A DNA stretch of 64,000 nucleotides from Piscirickettsiaceae bacterium (GCA_013215775.1 JABSQO010000005.1:62001-126000), one strand, 5' to 3'; counted from the stretch's first letter, positions 50,153 through 60,713 are shown. The notes: generated by a model not told the origin, from the sequence alone. Made by a program: numbers and translations.

Positions 50153-52726
50153 TTAAGCAGTAAATGTTAATAAACCATCATCAATATCCACCTTAATGGT
50201 ATCACCAGCTGTAAAATTACCCGACAATAGATCTTGAGCTAAGATATTTTCCAATTGTTGCTGAATAACACGCTTCAATGGCCGCGCACCATACACAGGA
50301 TCGAAACCTGCATCAGCAATAAAATCTAGAGCTGCTTCACTCACTTCCAGACCAATATCACGTTCCCTCAATCGTTGACGCAAGTGATTCAATTGAATAT
50401 CAGCAATGGCATGAATTTGTTCTCGTTGTAATGGATGGAATACCACCACATCATCGACACGATTAATGAATTCAGGTCTAAAGTGTTGGCCGACAATCTC
50501 CATAACTGCCGCTTTCATTTCATCATATCGTTCTTCACCCGCCAGATCTTGAATCACATTCGAGCCTAAATTAGAGGTCATGACAATCACGGTATTGCGA
50601 AAATCTACCGTTCGACCTTGTCCATCCGTTAATCGACCATCATCCAAAACTTGTAATAAAATATTAAATACATCTGGATGTGCCTTCTCAACTTCATCCA
50701 ATAAAATGACCGAATAAGGCTTACGACGAACTGCTTCAGTCAAATAACCGCCCTCTTCGTAACCGACGTAACCAGGAGGTGCGCCGACCAAACGAGCAAC
50801 TGAATGTTTTTCCATAAATTCGGACATATCAATCCGTATCATGGCTTCTTCTGTATCAAATAAAAACATTGCTAACGCTTTGCACAATTCCGTTTTACCA
50901 ACACCTGTTGGACCTAAGAACAAAAATGATCCATTGGGACGATTAGGATCGGACAAACCTGCTCGTGAACGTCGAATAGCATTAGCAACTGCACTCACCG
51001 CCTCATCTTGACCAATAACTCGTTCATGCAATGCATTATCCATTTGCAATAATTTCTCGCGTTCACCTTCCAACATTTTAGACACTGGAATACCTGTCCA
51101 CTTAGACACTATTTCAGCAATTTCTTCTTCGCCAACTTTATTGCGAAGTAATGTAAACTCCTGTGTTTCTGCTTGTGTTGCCAACTCCAACTGTTTTTCA
51201 AGCTCAGGGATTTTGCCATATTGTAGTTCAGACATTTTGGCCAAATCACTATTTCGGTTGGCAACTTCTAATTCCATCCGTGCCTTTTCCAGATTTTCTT
51301 TGATATGTTGACTGCCATGTAATGCTGCTTTTTCTGATTTCCACACTTCTTCTAAATCAGCATATTCTCGTGCCAATTTTTCCATTTCTGTTTCAAGTGT
51401 TTCTAAACGTTTTTTCGATGCATCATCTGATTCTTTTTTCAATGCAACGCGTTCAATTTTAAGTTGAATTAAACGACGCTCCATCCGATCTAGTGATTCA
51501 GGTTTAGAGTCAATTTCCATCCGAATACGACTACCCGCTTCATCAATTAAATCAATTGCTTTATCCGGCAACTTGCGATCACTAATATATCGATGCGATA
51601 AGGTTGCTGCTGCCACAATGGCAGGGTCAGTAATTTCAACGCCATGATGCACTTCATAGCGCTCACTTAACCCACGCAAGATCGCAATGGTATCTTCAAC
51701 GCTCGGCTCACCGACCAATACCTTCTGAAAACGTCGCTCTAAAGCCGCATCTTTTTCTACATATTTGCGGTATTCATCTAATGTCGTAGCACCAATACAA
51801 TGTAATTCTCCTCGCGCTAATGCAGGTTTCAACATATTGCCTGCATCCATTGCGCCTTCTGCCTTACCTGCCCCCACCATGGTGTGAAGTTCATCAATAA
51901 ACAGAATGATTTGGCCTTCTTGTTTGGACAGATCTTTCAACACCGCTTTCAGACGTTCTTCAAATTCACCTCGGAATTTTGCACCAGCAATCAAGGCTCC
52001 CATATCAAGAGATAATAAGCGCTTATTTTTCATGCCTTCTGGCACTTCGCCATTAATAATTCGCTGTGCTAATCCTTCAGCAATAGCTGTTTTACCCACA
52101 CCGGGTTCACCTATCAACACTGGATTGTTTTTAGTTCTACGCTGTAATACTTGAATTGTACGGCGAATTTCATCATCACGACCAATCACTGGATCTAACT
52201 TACCTTTTTCGGCTTGCTCCGTTAAATCAATGGTGTATTTTTCCAGTGCTTGACGTTGCTCTTCAGCATTTGGGTCAGTTACTTTCTCACCACCACGAAT
52301 TTTGTCAATTGTCGCTTCTATAACCGCTTTATTACCACCATTTTTACGTAATAATTCACCCGCTTGCCGTTTGTCTTCAATCACTGCTAATACAAACAAT
52401 TCACTTGAAACGTATTGGTCTTGGCGTTGTTGTGACAACTTATCAGTTTGATTAAATAAGCGACTGGTATCTTGTGAAATATGAATATCACCAGAACCAC
52501 CTTCAACTTGTGATAGTCGATTTAGTTGCTCTTGCAACTCAGCCTGATAAGCCACTACATTGACACCACTTTGTGCCAATAATGGTTTTACAGTCCCTGA
52601 TTTCTGCTCTAATAAGGCAAGCATCATATGAGCGGGTTCGATGAATTGATGATCACGACCAACAGCCATGCTTTGGGCAGCGCCCAAGGCATCTTGAAAC
52701 TTACTGGTGAATTTCTCTATTTGCAT
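50153..52726 (-). CDS. clpB: Disaggregase chaperone ClpB
   Basis: Hsp100 hexamer subunit that rescues aggregated proteins with DnaK. From ATG 52726 the protein is 857 aa, the E. coli length. N-domain, NBD1 (GEPGVGKT), middle coiled-coil (about 410-525) and NBD2 ([14 protein letters not shown]). An in-frame ATG at 52741 is less likely because AGGA lies 8 nt before 52726. Heat-shock promoter upstream. Confidence 0.97.
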   Translation of the reverse strand: MQIEKFTSKFQDALGAAQSMAVGRDHQFIEPAHMMLALLEQKSGTVKPLLAQSGVNVVAYQAELQEQLNRLSQVEGGSGDIHISQDTSRLFNQTDKLSQQRQDQYVSSELFVLAVIEDKRQAGELLRKNGGNKAVIEATIDKIRGGEKVTDPNAEEQRQALEKYTIDLTEQAEKGKLDPVIGRDDEIRRTIQVLQRRTKNNPVLIGEPGVGKTAIAEGLAQRIINGEVPEGMKNKRLLSLDMGALIAGAKFRGEFEERLKAVLKDLSKQEGQIILFIDELHTMVGAGKAEGAMDAGNMLKPALARGELHCIGATTLDEYRKYVEKDAALERRFQKVLVGEPSVEDTIAILRGLSERYEVHHGVEITDPAIVAAATLSHRYISDRKLPDKAIDLIDEAGSRIRMEIDSKPESLDRMERRLIQLKIERVALKKESDDASKKRLETLETEMEKLAREYADLEEVWKSEKAALHGSQHIKENLEKARMELEVANRNSDLAKMSELQYGKIPELEKQLELATQAETQEFTLLRNKVGEEEIAEIVSKWTGIPVSKMLEGEREKLLQMDNALHERVIGQDEAVSAVANAIRRSRAGLSDPNRPNGSFLFLGPTGVGKTELCKALAMFLFDTEEAMIRIDMSEFMEKHSVARLVGAPPGYVGYEEGGYLTEAVRRKPYSVILLDEVEKAHPDVFNILLQVLDDGRLTDGQGRTVDFRNTVIVMTSNLGSNVIQDLAGEERYDEMKAAVMEIVGQHFRPEFINRVDDVVVFHPLQREQIHAIADIQLNHLRQRLRERDIGLEVSEAALDFIADAGFDPVYGARPLKRVIQQQLENILAQDLLSGNFTAGDTIKVDIDDGLLTFTA

Positions 52727-52761
52727 AATGCATATCCTCATTTATCTTTTCGTTGGTAAAG

Positions 52762-52790
52762 ACATGGGGAACAAACATTATTAAATCAAG
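52762..52790 (-). promoter_or_regulatory. Sigma-32 heat-shock promoter of clpB
   Basis: Minus strand CTTGATT, 14 nt, CCCCATGT. This fits the sigma-32 consensus CTTGAAA-N11-16-CCCCATnT. It lies 36 nt before the clpB start. Confidence 0.8.
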
Positions 52791-52804
52791 TACCCTTACA
52801 AAAT

Positions 52805-52849
52805 AAAAGGCTGAATAATAATTTATTTTCCACTTGAAATAAGCCTTTT
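52805..52849 (-). terminator. Probable terminator after the acyltransferase gene
   Basis: AAAAGGCT (52842-52849 on minus) and AGCCTTTT (52805-52812) arms, with a large AT-rich loop that can fold further, followed by ATTTT. Moderate strength. Confidence 0.5.
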
Positions 52850-52860
52850 CAATGAAAAGA

Positions 52861-53538
52861 TTATTTCTTATCTACTATTTGGGCCATTTCAATCACCGAT
52901 GAAATAGCGGCTAAACAATCTGCAAAATTATCCGGCTGGCAATATATAGTTTCACCCAGTGTTAATTTGACATGGCTTGGAATAAAGGGAGCCAATATTT
53001 CTTTACCTTCGCCACCGACACCATCAATTCGTACTGGGAAAATTGGCGTATTCGTCCAAGCGGCAAGTCTCGCAACCCCACCTTTTAATTTTTTCCGTGG
53101 ATCAGAATCCAAATGAATGGTGCCATGTGGAAATAAGGCAATCACTTCTCCCTCTTCTAATGCTCGCAACGCTTGGCGTAATGCTAACTCTGGTTTGCCC
53201 GTTCGGTCGACGGGGATACAACCTGATGCTTTAAACAACCAATGTAATATCGGGCGTTCATATTGCTCTCTAGCGATTAAAAATCGTAGTGGCCTTCGAC
53301 TAGCGGCAATCAGTAGAAAAGGGTCAAGACCCGACACATGATTCGCTGCTACGATTGCAGCACCTGTATCAGGTAGTGGAATATAGGTATCCGGTAAGCG
53401 ATGAATGCAGCGGCATAATAATCGTACTAAACCATCAATCCAATTGACTCGATTGCCACCCCAATCAGTTTGTGATGCCCTACTGCCACTAACGGCTAAT
53501 ACGATTAGTAGCAAAAAAAAACTTATCAACCACCACAT
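52861..53538 (-). CDS. PlsC-like 1-acylglycerol-3-phosphate acyltransferase family protein
   Basis: Membrane-anchored acyltransferase of 225 aa. N-terminal membrane helix (residues 1-18). Catalytic NHVSGLDPF is the HX4D motif. Motif III is FPHGT rather than the usual FPEGT, an odd change at a substrate-binding position. Lysophosphatidate is the default substrate, but ornithine-lipid or other acyltransferases share the fold. Last of the MarR-yciO-acyltransferase run. Confidence 0.8.
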   Translation of the reverse strand: MWWLISFFLLLIVLAVSGSRASQTDWGGNRVNWIDGLVRLLCRCIHRLPDTYIPLPDTGAAIVAANHVSGLDPFLLIAASRRPLRFLIAREQYERPILHWLFKASGCIPVDRTGKPELALRQALRALEEGEVIALFPHGTIHLDSDPRKKLKGGVARLAAWTNTPIFPVRIDGVGGEGKEILAPFIPSHVKLTLGETIYCQPDNFADCLAAISSVIEMAQIVDKK

Positions 53539-53545
53539 AGGATGA

Positions 53546-54169
53546 TCAAGCTTCGAATGGCGAAGGGTCGCCTAAACCTACTCGCATTACTTCAGGAATA
53601 TCATCAATATATTCAATAACGGTTGTGGGCTCGTTGCCACCGTAACCACCATCAATAACCAAATCAACTTGTTTACCAATACGATCAACAATTTCTTCAG
53701 GATCGGTCATCGGGCCATCTTCATCTGGCAAGATCAATGTTGAACTCATCAAGGGTTCATCGAGTTCTTCTAATAATGCTAGCGCGATATTATTATCCGG
53801 TATACGTAATCCAATCGTTTTACGTTTAGCATGTTGTAGTCGACGCGGAACCTCTTTTGTTGCCGGTAATACAAAAGTATATGCTCCCGGAGTATGAGCT
53901 TTAATTGCACGGTATACGCTATTATTCACTTTGGCATACGTCGATAACTCAGATAAATCGCGACACACTAAAGTGAAGTTATGATCGTCATCCAATTGAC
54001 GAATTCGGCGAATTTTATCCATTGCCGCTTTATCCCCAATGTGACATCCAAGGGCATAACCGGAATCAGTGGGATACACAACTAAGCCACCTCGACGGAT
54101 AATCTCACAGGCTTGTGCAATTAATCGTTTTTGAGGGTTTTCTGGGTGAATATGAAAAAACTGGCTCAT
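53546..54169 (-). CDS. yciO: YciO/Sua5-YrdC family protein
   Basis: Protein of 207 aa nearly colinear with E. coli YciO: FFHIHPENPQKRLIAQA, VYPTDSGYALGC, HNFTLVCRDLSELS, KTIGLRIPDN and DLVIDGGYGG. The fold is that of the tRNA threonylcarbamoyl-AMP synthase domain, but YciO's own role is unsettled. Lies 3 nt after the MarR gene and 7 nt before the acyltransferase. Confidence 0.92.
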   Translation of the reverse strand: MSQFFHIHPENPQKRLIAQACEIIRRGGLVVYPTDSGYALGCHIGDKAAMDKIRRIRQLDDDHNFTLVCRDLSELSTYAKVNNSVYRAIKAHTPGAYTFVLPATKEVPRRLQHAKRKTIGLRIPDNNIALALLEELDEPLMSSTLILPDEDGPMTDPEEIVDRIGKQVDLVIDGGYGGNEPTTVIEYIDDIPEVMRVGLGDPSPFEA

Positions 54170-54172
54170 AAT

Positions 54173-54592
54173 TTAGTCCAAATTAGTCTTTATTTTTTGA
54201 CAAAGTGATATTAATTGCTCAGCTTCTTGATCGCTTAATCCCGTTGCACACAAGGCCTGCCTAGCCACACCACCTCCCTCAGAGACCAAGGTGTGACCTT
54301 TTTCTGTGAGAGTGATACATTTCTGGCGTTCATCCCCAGGCTCAAATTCTCGAGAGATATAATCCAATACTTCCAACCGTTTTAGTAACGGTGTCATCGT
54401 TGGCTTACTCAAGCCAACTGTTACGGCTAACTCTGTTACAGAAATTTTATCCTTTTGCCATAAAGCCATCATCACCACAAATTGTGGATACGTTAAATTC
54501 AATGGCGTTAATAGCCCTCGATACGCCTGTGTCACCACGCTTGAGGTGGAATACAAGGTATAACAGACTTGTTCTTGAAGTATTGGACCCAT
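54173..54592 (-). CDS. MarR family regulator, OhrR-like
   Basis: Winged-helix regulator of 139 aa. The N-terminal QVCYTLYSTS places C10 at the peroxide-sensing Cys of OhrR. LTYPQFVVMMALW, TMTPLLKRLE (DNA-recognition helix) and the wing DERQKCITLTEKG are typical. No ohr gene is in the window. It is divergent from a small exported protein, 134 nt away, so autoregulation and control of that gene are plausible (inference). Confidence 0.85.
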   Translation of the reverse strand: MGPILQEQVCYTLYSTSSVVTQAYRGLLTPLNLTYPQFVVMMALWQKDKISVTELAVTVGLSKPTMTPLLKRLEVLDYISREFEPGDERQKCITLTEKGHTLVSEGGGVARQALCATGLSDQEAEQLISLCQKIKTNLD

Positions 54593-54620
54593 ACTAACAA
54601 TCTCATCAATATAATAATAT

Positions 54621-54649
54621 TTGACAAAGTATACAGAATCTCAAATAAT
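54621..54649 (+). promoter_or_regulatory. Sigma-70 promoter of the small exported protein
   Basis: TTGACA, 17 nt, AATAAT. The -35 element is consensus and spacing is ideal. It lies in the gap shared with the OhrR-like gene, giving a leader of about 70 nt. Confidence 0.55.
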
Positions 54650-54726
54650 TAGCTTACGAATGTTTCGTGGGCACATCATATCGGGATATTTCAGTTTTCA
54701 CTCTAAATTATTAAAGGTATTTAACG

Positions 54727-55038
54727 ATGAAAAAGATTCTCTTGTCACTCGCTGTCATTATGACAATGACACTATCCGGCTATGCTGCTGCAGACAAACA
54801 TGCTGCCAAATCTGCTGACTATATGCCTAGCCTTATTACTACCACGCCACTTGAAGGCCGGATGCTTGCCATTACTATTGTTAGAAAAACCGTTGGCACT
54901 ATTCAACGCGAGGGCAAAATAAAACACGCTGTCAGGGATATTTATGCTGATGACCCGATGATGTTGATGCGAGCTGTTGAATTAGTAAATATGGAATTTA
55001 GAATTATCGCTGAAGCTAATAATTATTGGCGTAAATAG
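54727..55038 (+). CDS. Small exported protein of unknown function
   Basis: Protein of 103 aa. Cleavable signal peptide, residues about 1-22 (MKKILLSLAV, cut near GYAAA-D). The mature part is about 80 residues, basic and helical, with no Cys pair or known motif. AAAGG lies 8 nt before the ATG at the start of the gene. I do not recognise the family. Periplasmic location is predicted. Confidence 0.75.
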   Translation: MKKILLSLAVIMTMTLSGYAAADKHAAKSADYMPSLITTTPLEGRMLAITIVRKTVGTIQREGKIKHAVRDIYADDPMMLMRAVELVNMEFRIIAEANNYWRK

Positions 55039-55063
55039 TCAGATTTCGCGATGAAAATAAGAT

Positions 55064-55087
55064 GGGCGGACAATACATCGTCTGCCC
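55064..55087. terminator. Bidirectional terminator between convergent genes
   Basis: GGGCGGAC-AATACATC-GTCTGCCC, eight bp with one G-U pair, in the short gap between the small exported protein and rnm. Followed by TTCTCCCT on the plus strand. Confidence 0.5.
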
Positions 55088-55093
55088 TTCTCC

Positions 55094-55930
55094 CTAGAAT
55101 GCCTGCCAAATAGGAGTGCAATTTTGAGGCAATGGCGGTAATTTTCCTAATTCTACCCAACTATTATCTGGGGTATGAAAATCTGAGCCACATGATGCGA
55201 ACATCTCAAATTGCTCCGACAATCGAGCTAATGTTTTCACTTCTTCAGGATGCTGACGACCAGATACGACTTCAATTCCCACTCCACCAGCTTCTTTAAA
55301 TTCCGCAATTAGCCGACGAAGCTTGGTTGCTGTCATTCGATATCGAGCAGGGTGTGCAATAATTGCTTGACCACCGGCATCCTTAATCCAGTTCACTGCG
55401 CTATCTAATGAAATCCATTTCCCCGGTACATAACCCGGTTTATTTCGAACTAAATAACGTTTAAAAACGGCACTAATATCTTTGGCATAGCCACCCTCAA
55501 CTAAAAATTTAGCGAAATGCAAACGCCCCAACATGACATCAGAAGCATACTTTCGAGCACCATCCAATGCCCCCACAATTCCTGCTTTATCGAGACGTTG
55601 AGCAATCTCCTCTGCTCGACCAATACGATAATCACGTAATGAAGCCAAACCTTGATGTAATGTAATATTATTAATGTCCACGTTCAAGCCAAGAATATGA
55701 ACTGTTGTAGCGCCCCACGTGACAGAGATTTCTACCCCAGGTATTAAAAGCAAATCTGTTGTGTTTGCTGCCTGTTGTGCCTCGACTATACCTTCTGTTC
55801 CATCATGGTCTGTTAAGGCCAACACATCCACGCCTTGATCAATAGCGCGCGCTATCAACTCTGATGGTGTTAGTGAACCATCAGATGCCGTTGAGTGAGA
55901 ATGTAAGTCATAACAAGTCATAAAGGTCAT
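55094..55930 (-). CDS. rnm: PHP-domain 5'-3' exoribonuclease RNase AM (YciV/TrpH)
   Basis: Metal-dependent PHP phosphoesterase of 278 aa. Metal-binding DLHSHSTASDG, ALTDHDG, PGVEIS, IIAHPARY and SCGSDFHTPD motifs are all present. In E. coli it trims rRNA 5' ends and degrades short RNAs. ATG 55921 is an alternative start with no clear ribosome site for either. Divergent from yciB. Confidence 0.9.
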   Translation of the reverse strand: MTFMTCYDLHSHSTASDGSLTPSELIARAIDQGVDVLALTDHDGTEGIVEAQQAANTTDLLLIPGVEISVTWGATTVHILGLNVDINNITLHQGLASLRDYRIGRAEEIAQRLDKAGIVGALDGARKYASDVMLGRLHFAKFLVEGGYAKDISAVFKRYLVRNKPGYVPGKWISLDSAVNWIKDAGGQAIIAHPARYRMTATKLRRLIAEFKEAGGVGIEVVSGRQHPEEVKTLARLSEQFEMFASCGSDFHTPDNSWVELGKLPPLPQNCTPIWQAF

Positions 55931-55974
55931 TTTACGTTAAAATGCCTGCTATTACTTTAACCTAAGATTATCCA

Positions 55975-56562
55975 ATGAAATTATTTTTTGATTTTTTACC
56001 AATTGTACTATTCTTTATCGCCTATAAATTTGGTGGTGGCATCTACCAATGGGATGGTCAAGAATATGATATTAAAGGTATTTATGTTGCAACAGCCGTA
56101 ATGATTGTGGCTTCGATTTTACAAGTTACCATTACTTGGCTATTGACTCGAAAGGTCGAAAAATCTCATTTGATTACCTTGGTGCTTGTTTTAGTATTGG
56201 GCGGAGCAACCTTGTGGCTACAGAATCCAAACTTTATTAAATGGAAACCAACAGCTGTTAATTGGCTATTTGCCCTCGGTTTTTTAGGTGCCCAACTGTT
56301 CACTAATAAGACATTACTTGAGCGGATGATGGCTGAACATATACAACTACCTGATGCGATTTGGTTTCGACTTAACATTGCTTGGATCTTATTCTTTATT
56401 ATTTCTGGTCTTGCTAATCTCTATGTGGCATTTAATTTTGAAGAAGCAACTTGGGTTAACTTTAAATTGTTTGGACTGCTAGGCATGACGATTTTATTTA
56501 TCGTCGGTCAATCAATTTATCTGTCTAAATATATTGAAGAAACACCTAAGGAAACTGACTGA
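55975..56562 (+). CDS. yciB: Inner-membrane protein YciB (intracellular septation protein A)
   Basis: Polytopic protein of 195 aa with five or six helices. [20 protein letters not shown] and the [25 protein letters not shown] blocks match the family. Involved in envelope/septation functions in enterics. Its stop overlaps the yciI start by one base (TGATG). Confidence 0.93.
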   Translation: MKLFFDFLPIVLFFIAYKFGGGIYQWDGQEYDIKGIYVATAVMIVASILQVTITWLLTRKVEKSHLITLVLVLVLGGATLWLQNPNFIKWKPTAVNWLFALGFLGAQLFTNKTLLERMMAEHIQLPDAIWFRLNIAWILFFIISGLANLYVAFNFEEATWVNFKLFGLLGMTILFIVGQSIYLSKYIEETPKETD

Positions 56563-56861
56563 TGTTATATGCCATCATAAGTGAAGATATTGCCGAGAGT
56601 TTAAGCTTGCGTAAACAAGCACGCCCTGCTCACATTGCTCGATTAATGGAACTACAACAACAAGGTCGGCTAGTATTAGCGGGACCGCATCCTGCCATTG
56701 ATAGTGAAGATCCTGGTGACTCTGGCTTCACTGGTAGTTTAGTGGTGGCGGAATTTACGGATTTAATTGCCGCACAAACATGGGCGGATGACGATCCTTA
56801 TGTTGAAGCGGGTATCTATACCACAGTAGTGGTCAAGCCATTCAAGAAAGTACTACCATGA
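56562..56861 (+). CDS. yciI: YciI family protein
   Basis: Small ferredoxin-like alpha-beta protein of 99 aa. [26 protein letters not shown] contains the conserved His-Asp region, followed by GSLVVAEF and [10 protein letters not shown]. Activity unproven. Overlaps bolA by ATGA and yciB by one base. Confidence 0.92.
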   Translation: MLYAIISEDIAESLSLRKQARPAHIARLMELQQQGRLVLAGPHPAIDSEDPGDSGFTGSLVVAEFTDLIAAQTWADDDPYVEAGIYTTVVVKPFKKVLP

Positions 56862-57124
56862 CCGATACGGTTGATAAATTAAAGCATGTTCTTGCTAATT
56901 TGAATCCAAGTTATTTGGATATACAGGATGACAGTGCCCTCCATGTTGGACATGCAGGCAATACTGGTGGAGGCCATTATACTGTCACTATTGTAAGTGA
57001 ACACTTTATAGGCCTATCTCTAATCAAACGTCACCGTTTGATTTATGATGCCGCTAAAACGTTATTAGAACAGGATATTCATGCTTTAAGTATTCACGCC
57101 AAAACACCTGATGAAGCGACTTAA
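56858..57124 (+). CDS. BolA family protein
   Basis: Protein of 88 aa with the class II KH-like BolA fold. H29 in [19 protein letters not shown] and [13 protein letters not shown] are family marks. BolA proteins pair with monothiol glutaredoxins in iron-sulfur handling; no partner is in the window. Third gene of yciB-yciI-bolA. Confidence 0.9.
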   Translation: MTDTVDKLKHVLANLNPSYLDIQDDSALHVGHAGNTGGGHYTVTIVSEHFIGLSLIKRHRLIYDAAKTLLEQDIHALSIHAKTPDEAT

Positions 57125-57138
57125 GTGATATAAGAATC

Positions 57139-59358
57139 ATGGCAGATAGTGTGCAAAAAAAAGTGCAGAACCAAGCGTTTCTACGTCAACTAGAACAACA
57201 ACGGCTTAATAAATCTTGTACTCGCATCATTGATTTAAGGGGTCGGGTCGTTGGCGAATGCCAAGCTTATGATTTTGGTGGGTTAACGCATTACTTGGAT
57301 GATCGCGCCTATTTATTAGCAAAACAGCTTCTCGACCGTTTCAATGGACGCTATACCATCGGGGTTAATGAAGCATTATTAAAAACAATCAAGTCGCTCA
57401 ACGCAAAAGTAATAAACAATCCACCTCTCTCAAAACCTCCATCTTCCAGCATTCAAACCATCACTTTTGATCGGTTATTACAACGTAAAGAACCTCGTAT
57501 TGTATTCGCCACTCCTATCGAAATACGTATTGCAGATGTGCTTTATCACGCCACGACAATTGACATCACCACCAGTGCTGTTCGTATTACATTAAAGCGC
57601 GCGTTTACTCTAGAAGAAGGTGACACTGTTACTGTCAGCTTCCCCGAGATGCTCAATGAATCGTCGTCTAGATTATTGTCAGAAATAAGCTATACACTGC
57701 TGAAAGTTACTCATGATGATCGGCGAACATCTGCAATATTAACGCGTGATCGTTATGACAATCCCGAAATTACAACGTGGTTTGATAACTGGTCAAAAGC
57801 ACATAATTCCCCAGAAAATTTAGATCTTGAGGGTGAATTATCCAACCTTGCGAGCCATTATTATTTACGACTATTCTGTACTACCATGAATAGCCCTTTA
57901 TTCTGGCTGACCAGTATTCCAAATGAAGAACCCGTTCGGGCTTTTAATTTATCACCATCTGCCCACACAGTATTAAAACCACTTCGTTCCTCTGATCAAA
58001 AGATTGATTTTTCATTACTGCCGATTGAATACCTAGTGAAGGAAAAACGTGATTGTCTCATTATCATTTATCAACATGATAATGTTCTCAAAAATATCGT
58101 TATTCCTCGTGAAAACAAGTCTCTCGTTGCACAAACATTAGCCTGGCATAGCCAACAAAAAAATAGTCATGTGCTATTGATGCAAGCGCATTCTCTTATG
58201 AGCAACGCGAATGATGATGACATGGACTACCTTACTGACATGCTCAATGATGCTATTGACGAATATATGCAATCATCATCTAATCGGCTAACGTTTATGA
58301 CGACATTAGTGACCCTGTCTGATATTACTCATGCTTGCCAACATTTACCTCAAAAAAACATCTTTGATAAAGCAGAATTATTAGCGTTATCAAATACGAT
58401 GATCTGGTCTGGAATCATGCCTAATCCGACACCTTTACGCCATTATATTGAACGTAAATATCAACGTTTCTTTATCAAAACAGAAGTCTCGCTACAATTT
58501 GATGGGCAATCATTCTCGGTGAACACTCACGAGGTGTCAGAAAGAGGGTTATCACTACGTTTACCCGGAAAAATAGATATTCCTATCGGTTCCCGAGTAC
58601 AGATTAATTTTATCCGCTGGCAGCGCCAAGCAAAAAAAACAAATTTGGATGCCGTACCCTTTACAGTGAAAAATGTACAATTCTGGCAGCAATCTACACA
58701 TTTAGGTCTAGAACGTACTATTCCAGCCTGCGCGGAAAGTATTAATAAATTTTTTGTCACTAATATGGAACACAACAAAGAGCAGCTCCGTCCTGACACA
58801 GATGATTTACAAACGAGTCAAGAAACAAAAATTCTCGCACCACTGCTAGTTCAACAATTTGCCTCTATTCCTTTTTATCTCGGTATGAATAATGACAACA
58901 CACGAGGTATACAAGCTATTGCTACATCACGGAGTAATAATGGCCAAGCATATATTGCGTTATTACAAGCCATGTCAGGTTTGGTGGCTCAATTCTCTGA
59001 ATTAACTATCAAGTTATCAGATCAAGCTGAAAACTCAGTTAGTTTTGGCTTATATTGCTATCTTGATAAAACCGTTACTTGGCAATTCACCACCGATTAT
59101 GAGCTCACTAATGCTGCACAAAAAGCATTATTCATTAATCGTGCATTAGTGAGTGAACAATATCATTTCTTCCAATGTACTTTATCTCCGATCAAATCCT
59201 CATGGGTTGAACAAGAAGCTGACCTTAACCAACAGTTAGCCCAACTCAGACCACATATGCCACACAAAACAACGCAACTTCGTAAAACACTTCGCCGCCT
59301 ATTTGCCATTGGTGAATTGACCGATATTACCGATATACTAGAAGCGTCTTACCAATAA
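57139..59358 (+). CDS. Protein with two PilZ domains
   Basis: Cytoplasmic protein of 739 aa. The first PilZ domain at about 112-205 has RKEPR but a weak second motif (DITTSA). The second at about 433-545 has RKYQR and EVSERG, closer to the c-di-GMP pattern RxxxR plus [D/N]xSxxG. The rest is unassigned. It lies 14 nt after bolA and is convergent with pmbA. Likely a c-di-GMP effector; the output is not readable. A second-site change (E for D/N) may weaken binding. Confidence 0.8.
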   Translation: MADSVQKKVQNQAFLRQLEQQRLNKSCTRIIDLRGRVVGECQAYDFGGLTHYLDDRAYLLAKQLLDRFNGRYTIGVNEALLKTIKSLNAKVINNPPLSKPPSSSIQTITFDRLLQRKEPRIVFATPIEIRIADVLYHATTIDITTSAVRITLKRAFTLEEGDTVTVSFPEMLNESSSRLLSEISYTLLKVTHDDRRTSAILTRDRYDNPEITTWFDNWSKAHNSPENLDLEGELSNLASHYYLRLFCTTMNSPLFWLTSIPNEEPVRAFNLSPSAHTVLKPLRSSDQKIDFSLLPIEYLVKEKRDCLIIIYQHDNVLKNIVIPRENKSLVAQTLAWHSQQKNSHVLLMQAHSLMSNANDDDMDYLTDMLNDAIDEYMQSSSNRLTFMTTLVTLSDITHACQHLPQKNIFDKAELLALSNTMIWSGIMPNPTPLRHYIERKYQRFFIKTEVSLQFDGQSFSVNTHEVSERGLSLRLPGKIDIPIGSRVQINFIRWQRQAKKTNLDAVPFTVKNVQFWQQSTHLGLERTIPACAESINKFFVTNMEHNKEQLRPDTDDLQTSQETKILAPLLVQQFASIPFYLGMNNDNTRGIQAIATSRSNNGQAYIALLQAMSGLVAQFSELTIKLSDQAENSVSFGLYCYLDKTVTWQFTTDYELTNAAQKALFINRALVSEQYHFFQCTLSPIKSSWVEQEADLNQQLAQLRPHMPHKTTQLRKTLRRLFAIGELTDITDILEASYQ

Positions 59359-59375
59359 GCCTTTTATCATCAACA

Positions 59376-60704
59376 TTAGCCTGCTATTGTCATTTTATCT
59401 ATCCAAACTGAACCTGTTCGGGTATTGCCTCGTTTTTCAACATCATTACCAATTGCTTGAATGCCCAAAAACATGTCGCGTAAATTGCTAGCAATAGTGA
59501 ATTCATCAATTGGATATTGGATCTCACCATTTTCGACCCAAAATCCTGCCGCGCCTTGTGAATAATCACCCGTTACAATATTTACACCCATGCCCATTGT
59601 TTCGGTTACCAATATTCCAGTACCCATTTCTTTAAGCAACGCAGTTAAGTTTAAATCACCACTATCAATTGTTAAATTGTGAGTTCCACCTGAATTAGCA
59701 GTAGTATCCATCTTTAATTTACGTGCGGAATAACTATCCAATACATACCCTTGCAATATGCCTTCAGTCACAATATCTCGAGCCTTAGTTGCCACTCCTT
59801 CACCATCAAACGAACCACTGCCAAACCCTTTTAATAAATAAGGCTGTTCGTGAATACGAATAAAGTCTGGAAATATTTGTTTACCTAAATGATCAAGTAA
59901 AAAAGTTGATTTTCGATATAAAGCACCGCCACGAATCGCACCAATAAATTTTCCAAATAGTGAGGGTGCCATATCAGCTGCAAAAATAACGGGGTATGTG
60001 CCTGTTGTCATTGTTCTGGCATTCAATCGTCTTAATGTATTGTGTGCTGCACACTCACCAATTGCTGTTGCAGATTGTAAATCTTTACTATCACGTGTCA
60101 TGTCATACCAATAATCACGTTGCATACCACGTTCGTCATTGGCAATTAAAGTGCAAGACAAGCTATGTCGAGTGCTGGTCGTACTACCTACAAAGCCCTG
60201 ACTATTAGCATACACTTGGCCACCTTGATGACTCGATAAATTAGCCCCTTCCGAATTACTGATCTGCGGATCGATATCAAACCCTGCTTGCTCACATTCT
60301 GTGGCAATCACAATAGCTTGTTCAGCATCAATATCCCAAGGATGATAGAGCGATAAATCAGGAAATTCGGTTGCCATTAGCTCGATATCCGCTAAACCTG
60401 AACAATCATCATCTTGGGTATGTTTAGCGATACCACATGCTGCTTTTACTGCATCGGCAATCGCTTCTGGTCTTAAATCTGATGTGCTTGCTGAGGCTTT
60501 GCTTTGTCCAACATATACCGTGACCCCTAAGCCCGTGTCATTATTATATTCTAAGGTTTCAATTTCACCTTGCCGGACGGTTACCGACAAACCCTTACTG
60601 TGACTGACACCCACTTCAGCGGCCGTTGCGCCCTGCAATTTTGCTTGTTGTAATGCAATATCAGCGGCTTGTTCCAGTGGGGAGTTATTTATTTGTTCGT
60701 TCAT
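59376..60704 (-). CDS. pmbA: Metalloprotease PmbA (TldE)
   Basis: TldD/PmbA family protein of 442 aa that works with TldD in peptide maturation and CcdA degradation. Marks are LEYNNDTGLGVTVYVG, TGTYPVIFAADMAPSLFG and TMGMGVNIVTGDYSQGAAGFWVENGEI. TldD itself is not in the window. Last gene of the moeB-prmC unit on the minus strand. Confidence 0.93.
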   Translation of the reverse strand: MNEQINNSPLEQAADIALQQAKLQGATAAEVGVSHSKGLSVTVRQGEIETLEYNNDTGLGVTVYVGQSKASASTSDLRPEAIADAVKAACGIAKHTQDDDCSGLADIELMATEFPDLSLYHPWDIDAEQAIVIATECEQAGFDIDPQISNSEGANLSSHQGGQVYANSQGFVGSTTSTRHSLSCTLIANDERGMQRDYWYDMTRDSKDLQSATAIGECAAHNTLRRLNARTMTTGTYPVIFAADMAPSLFGKFIGAIRGGALYRKSTFLLDHLGKQIFPDFIRIHEQPYLLKGFGSGSFDGEGVATKARDIVTEGILQGYVLDSYSARKLKMDTTANSGGTHNLTIDSGDLNLTALLKEMGTGILVTETMGMGVNIVTGDYSQGAAGFWVENGEIQYPIDEFTIASNLRDMFLGIQAIGNDVEKRGNTRTGSVWIDKMTIAG

Positions 60705-60713
60705 AGTTTTTGA

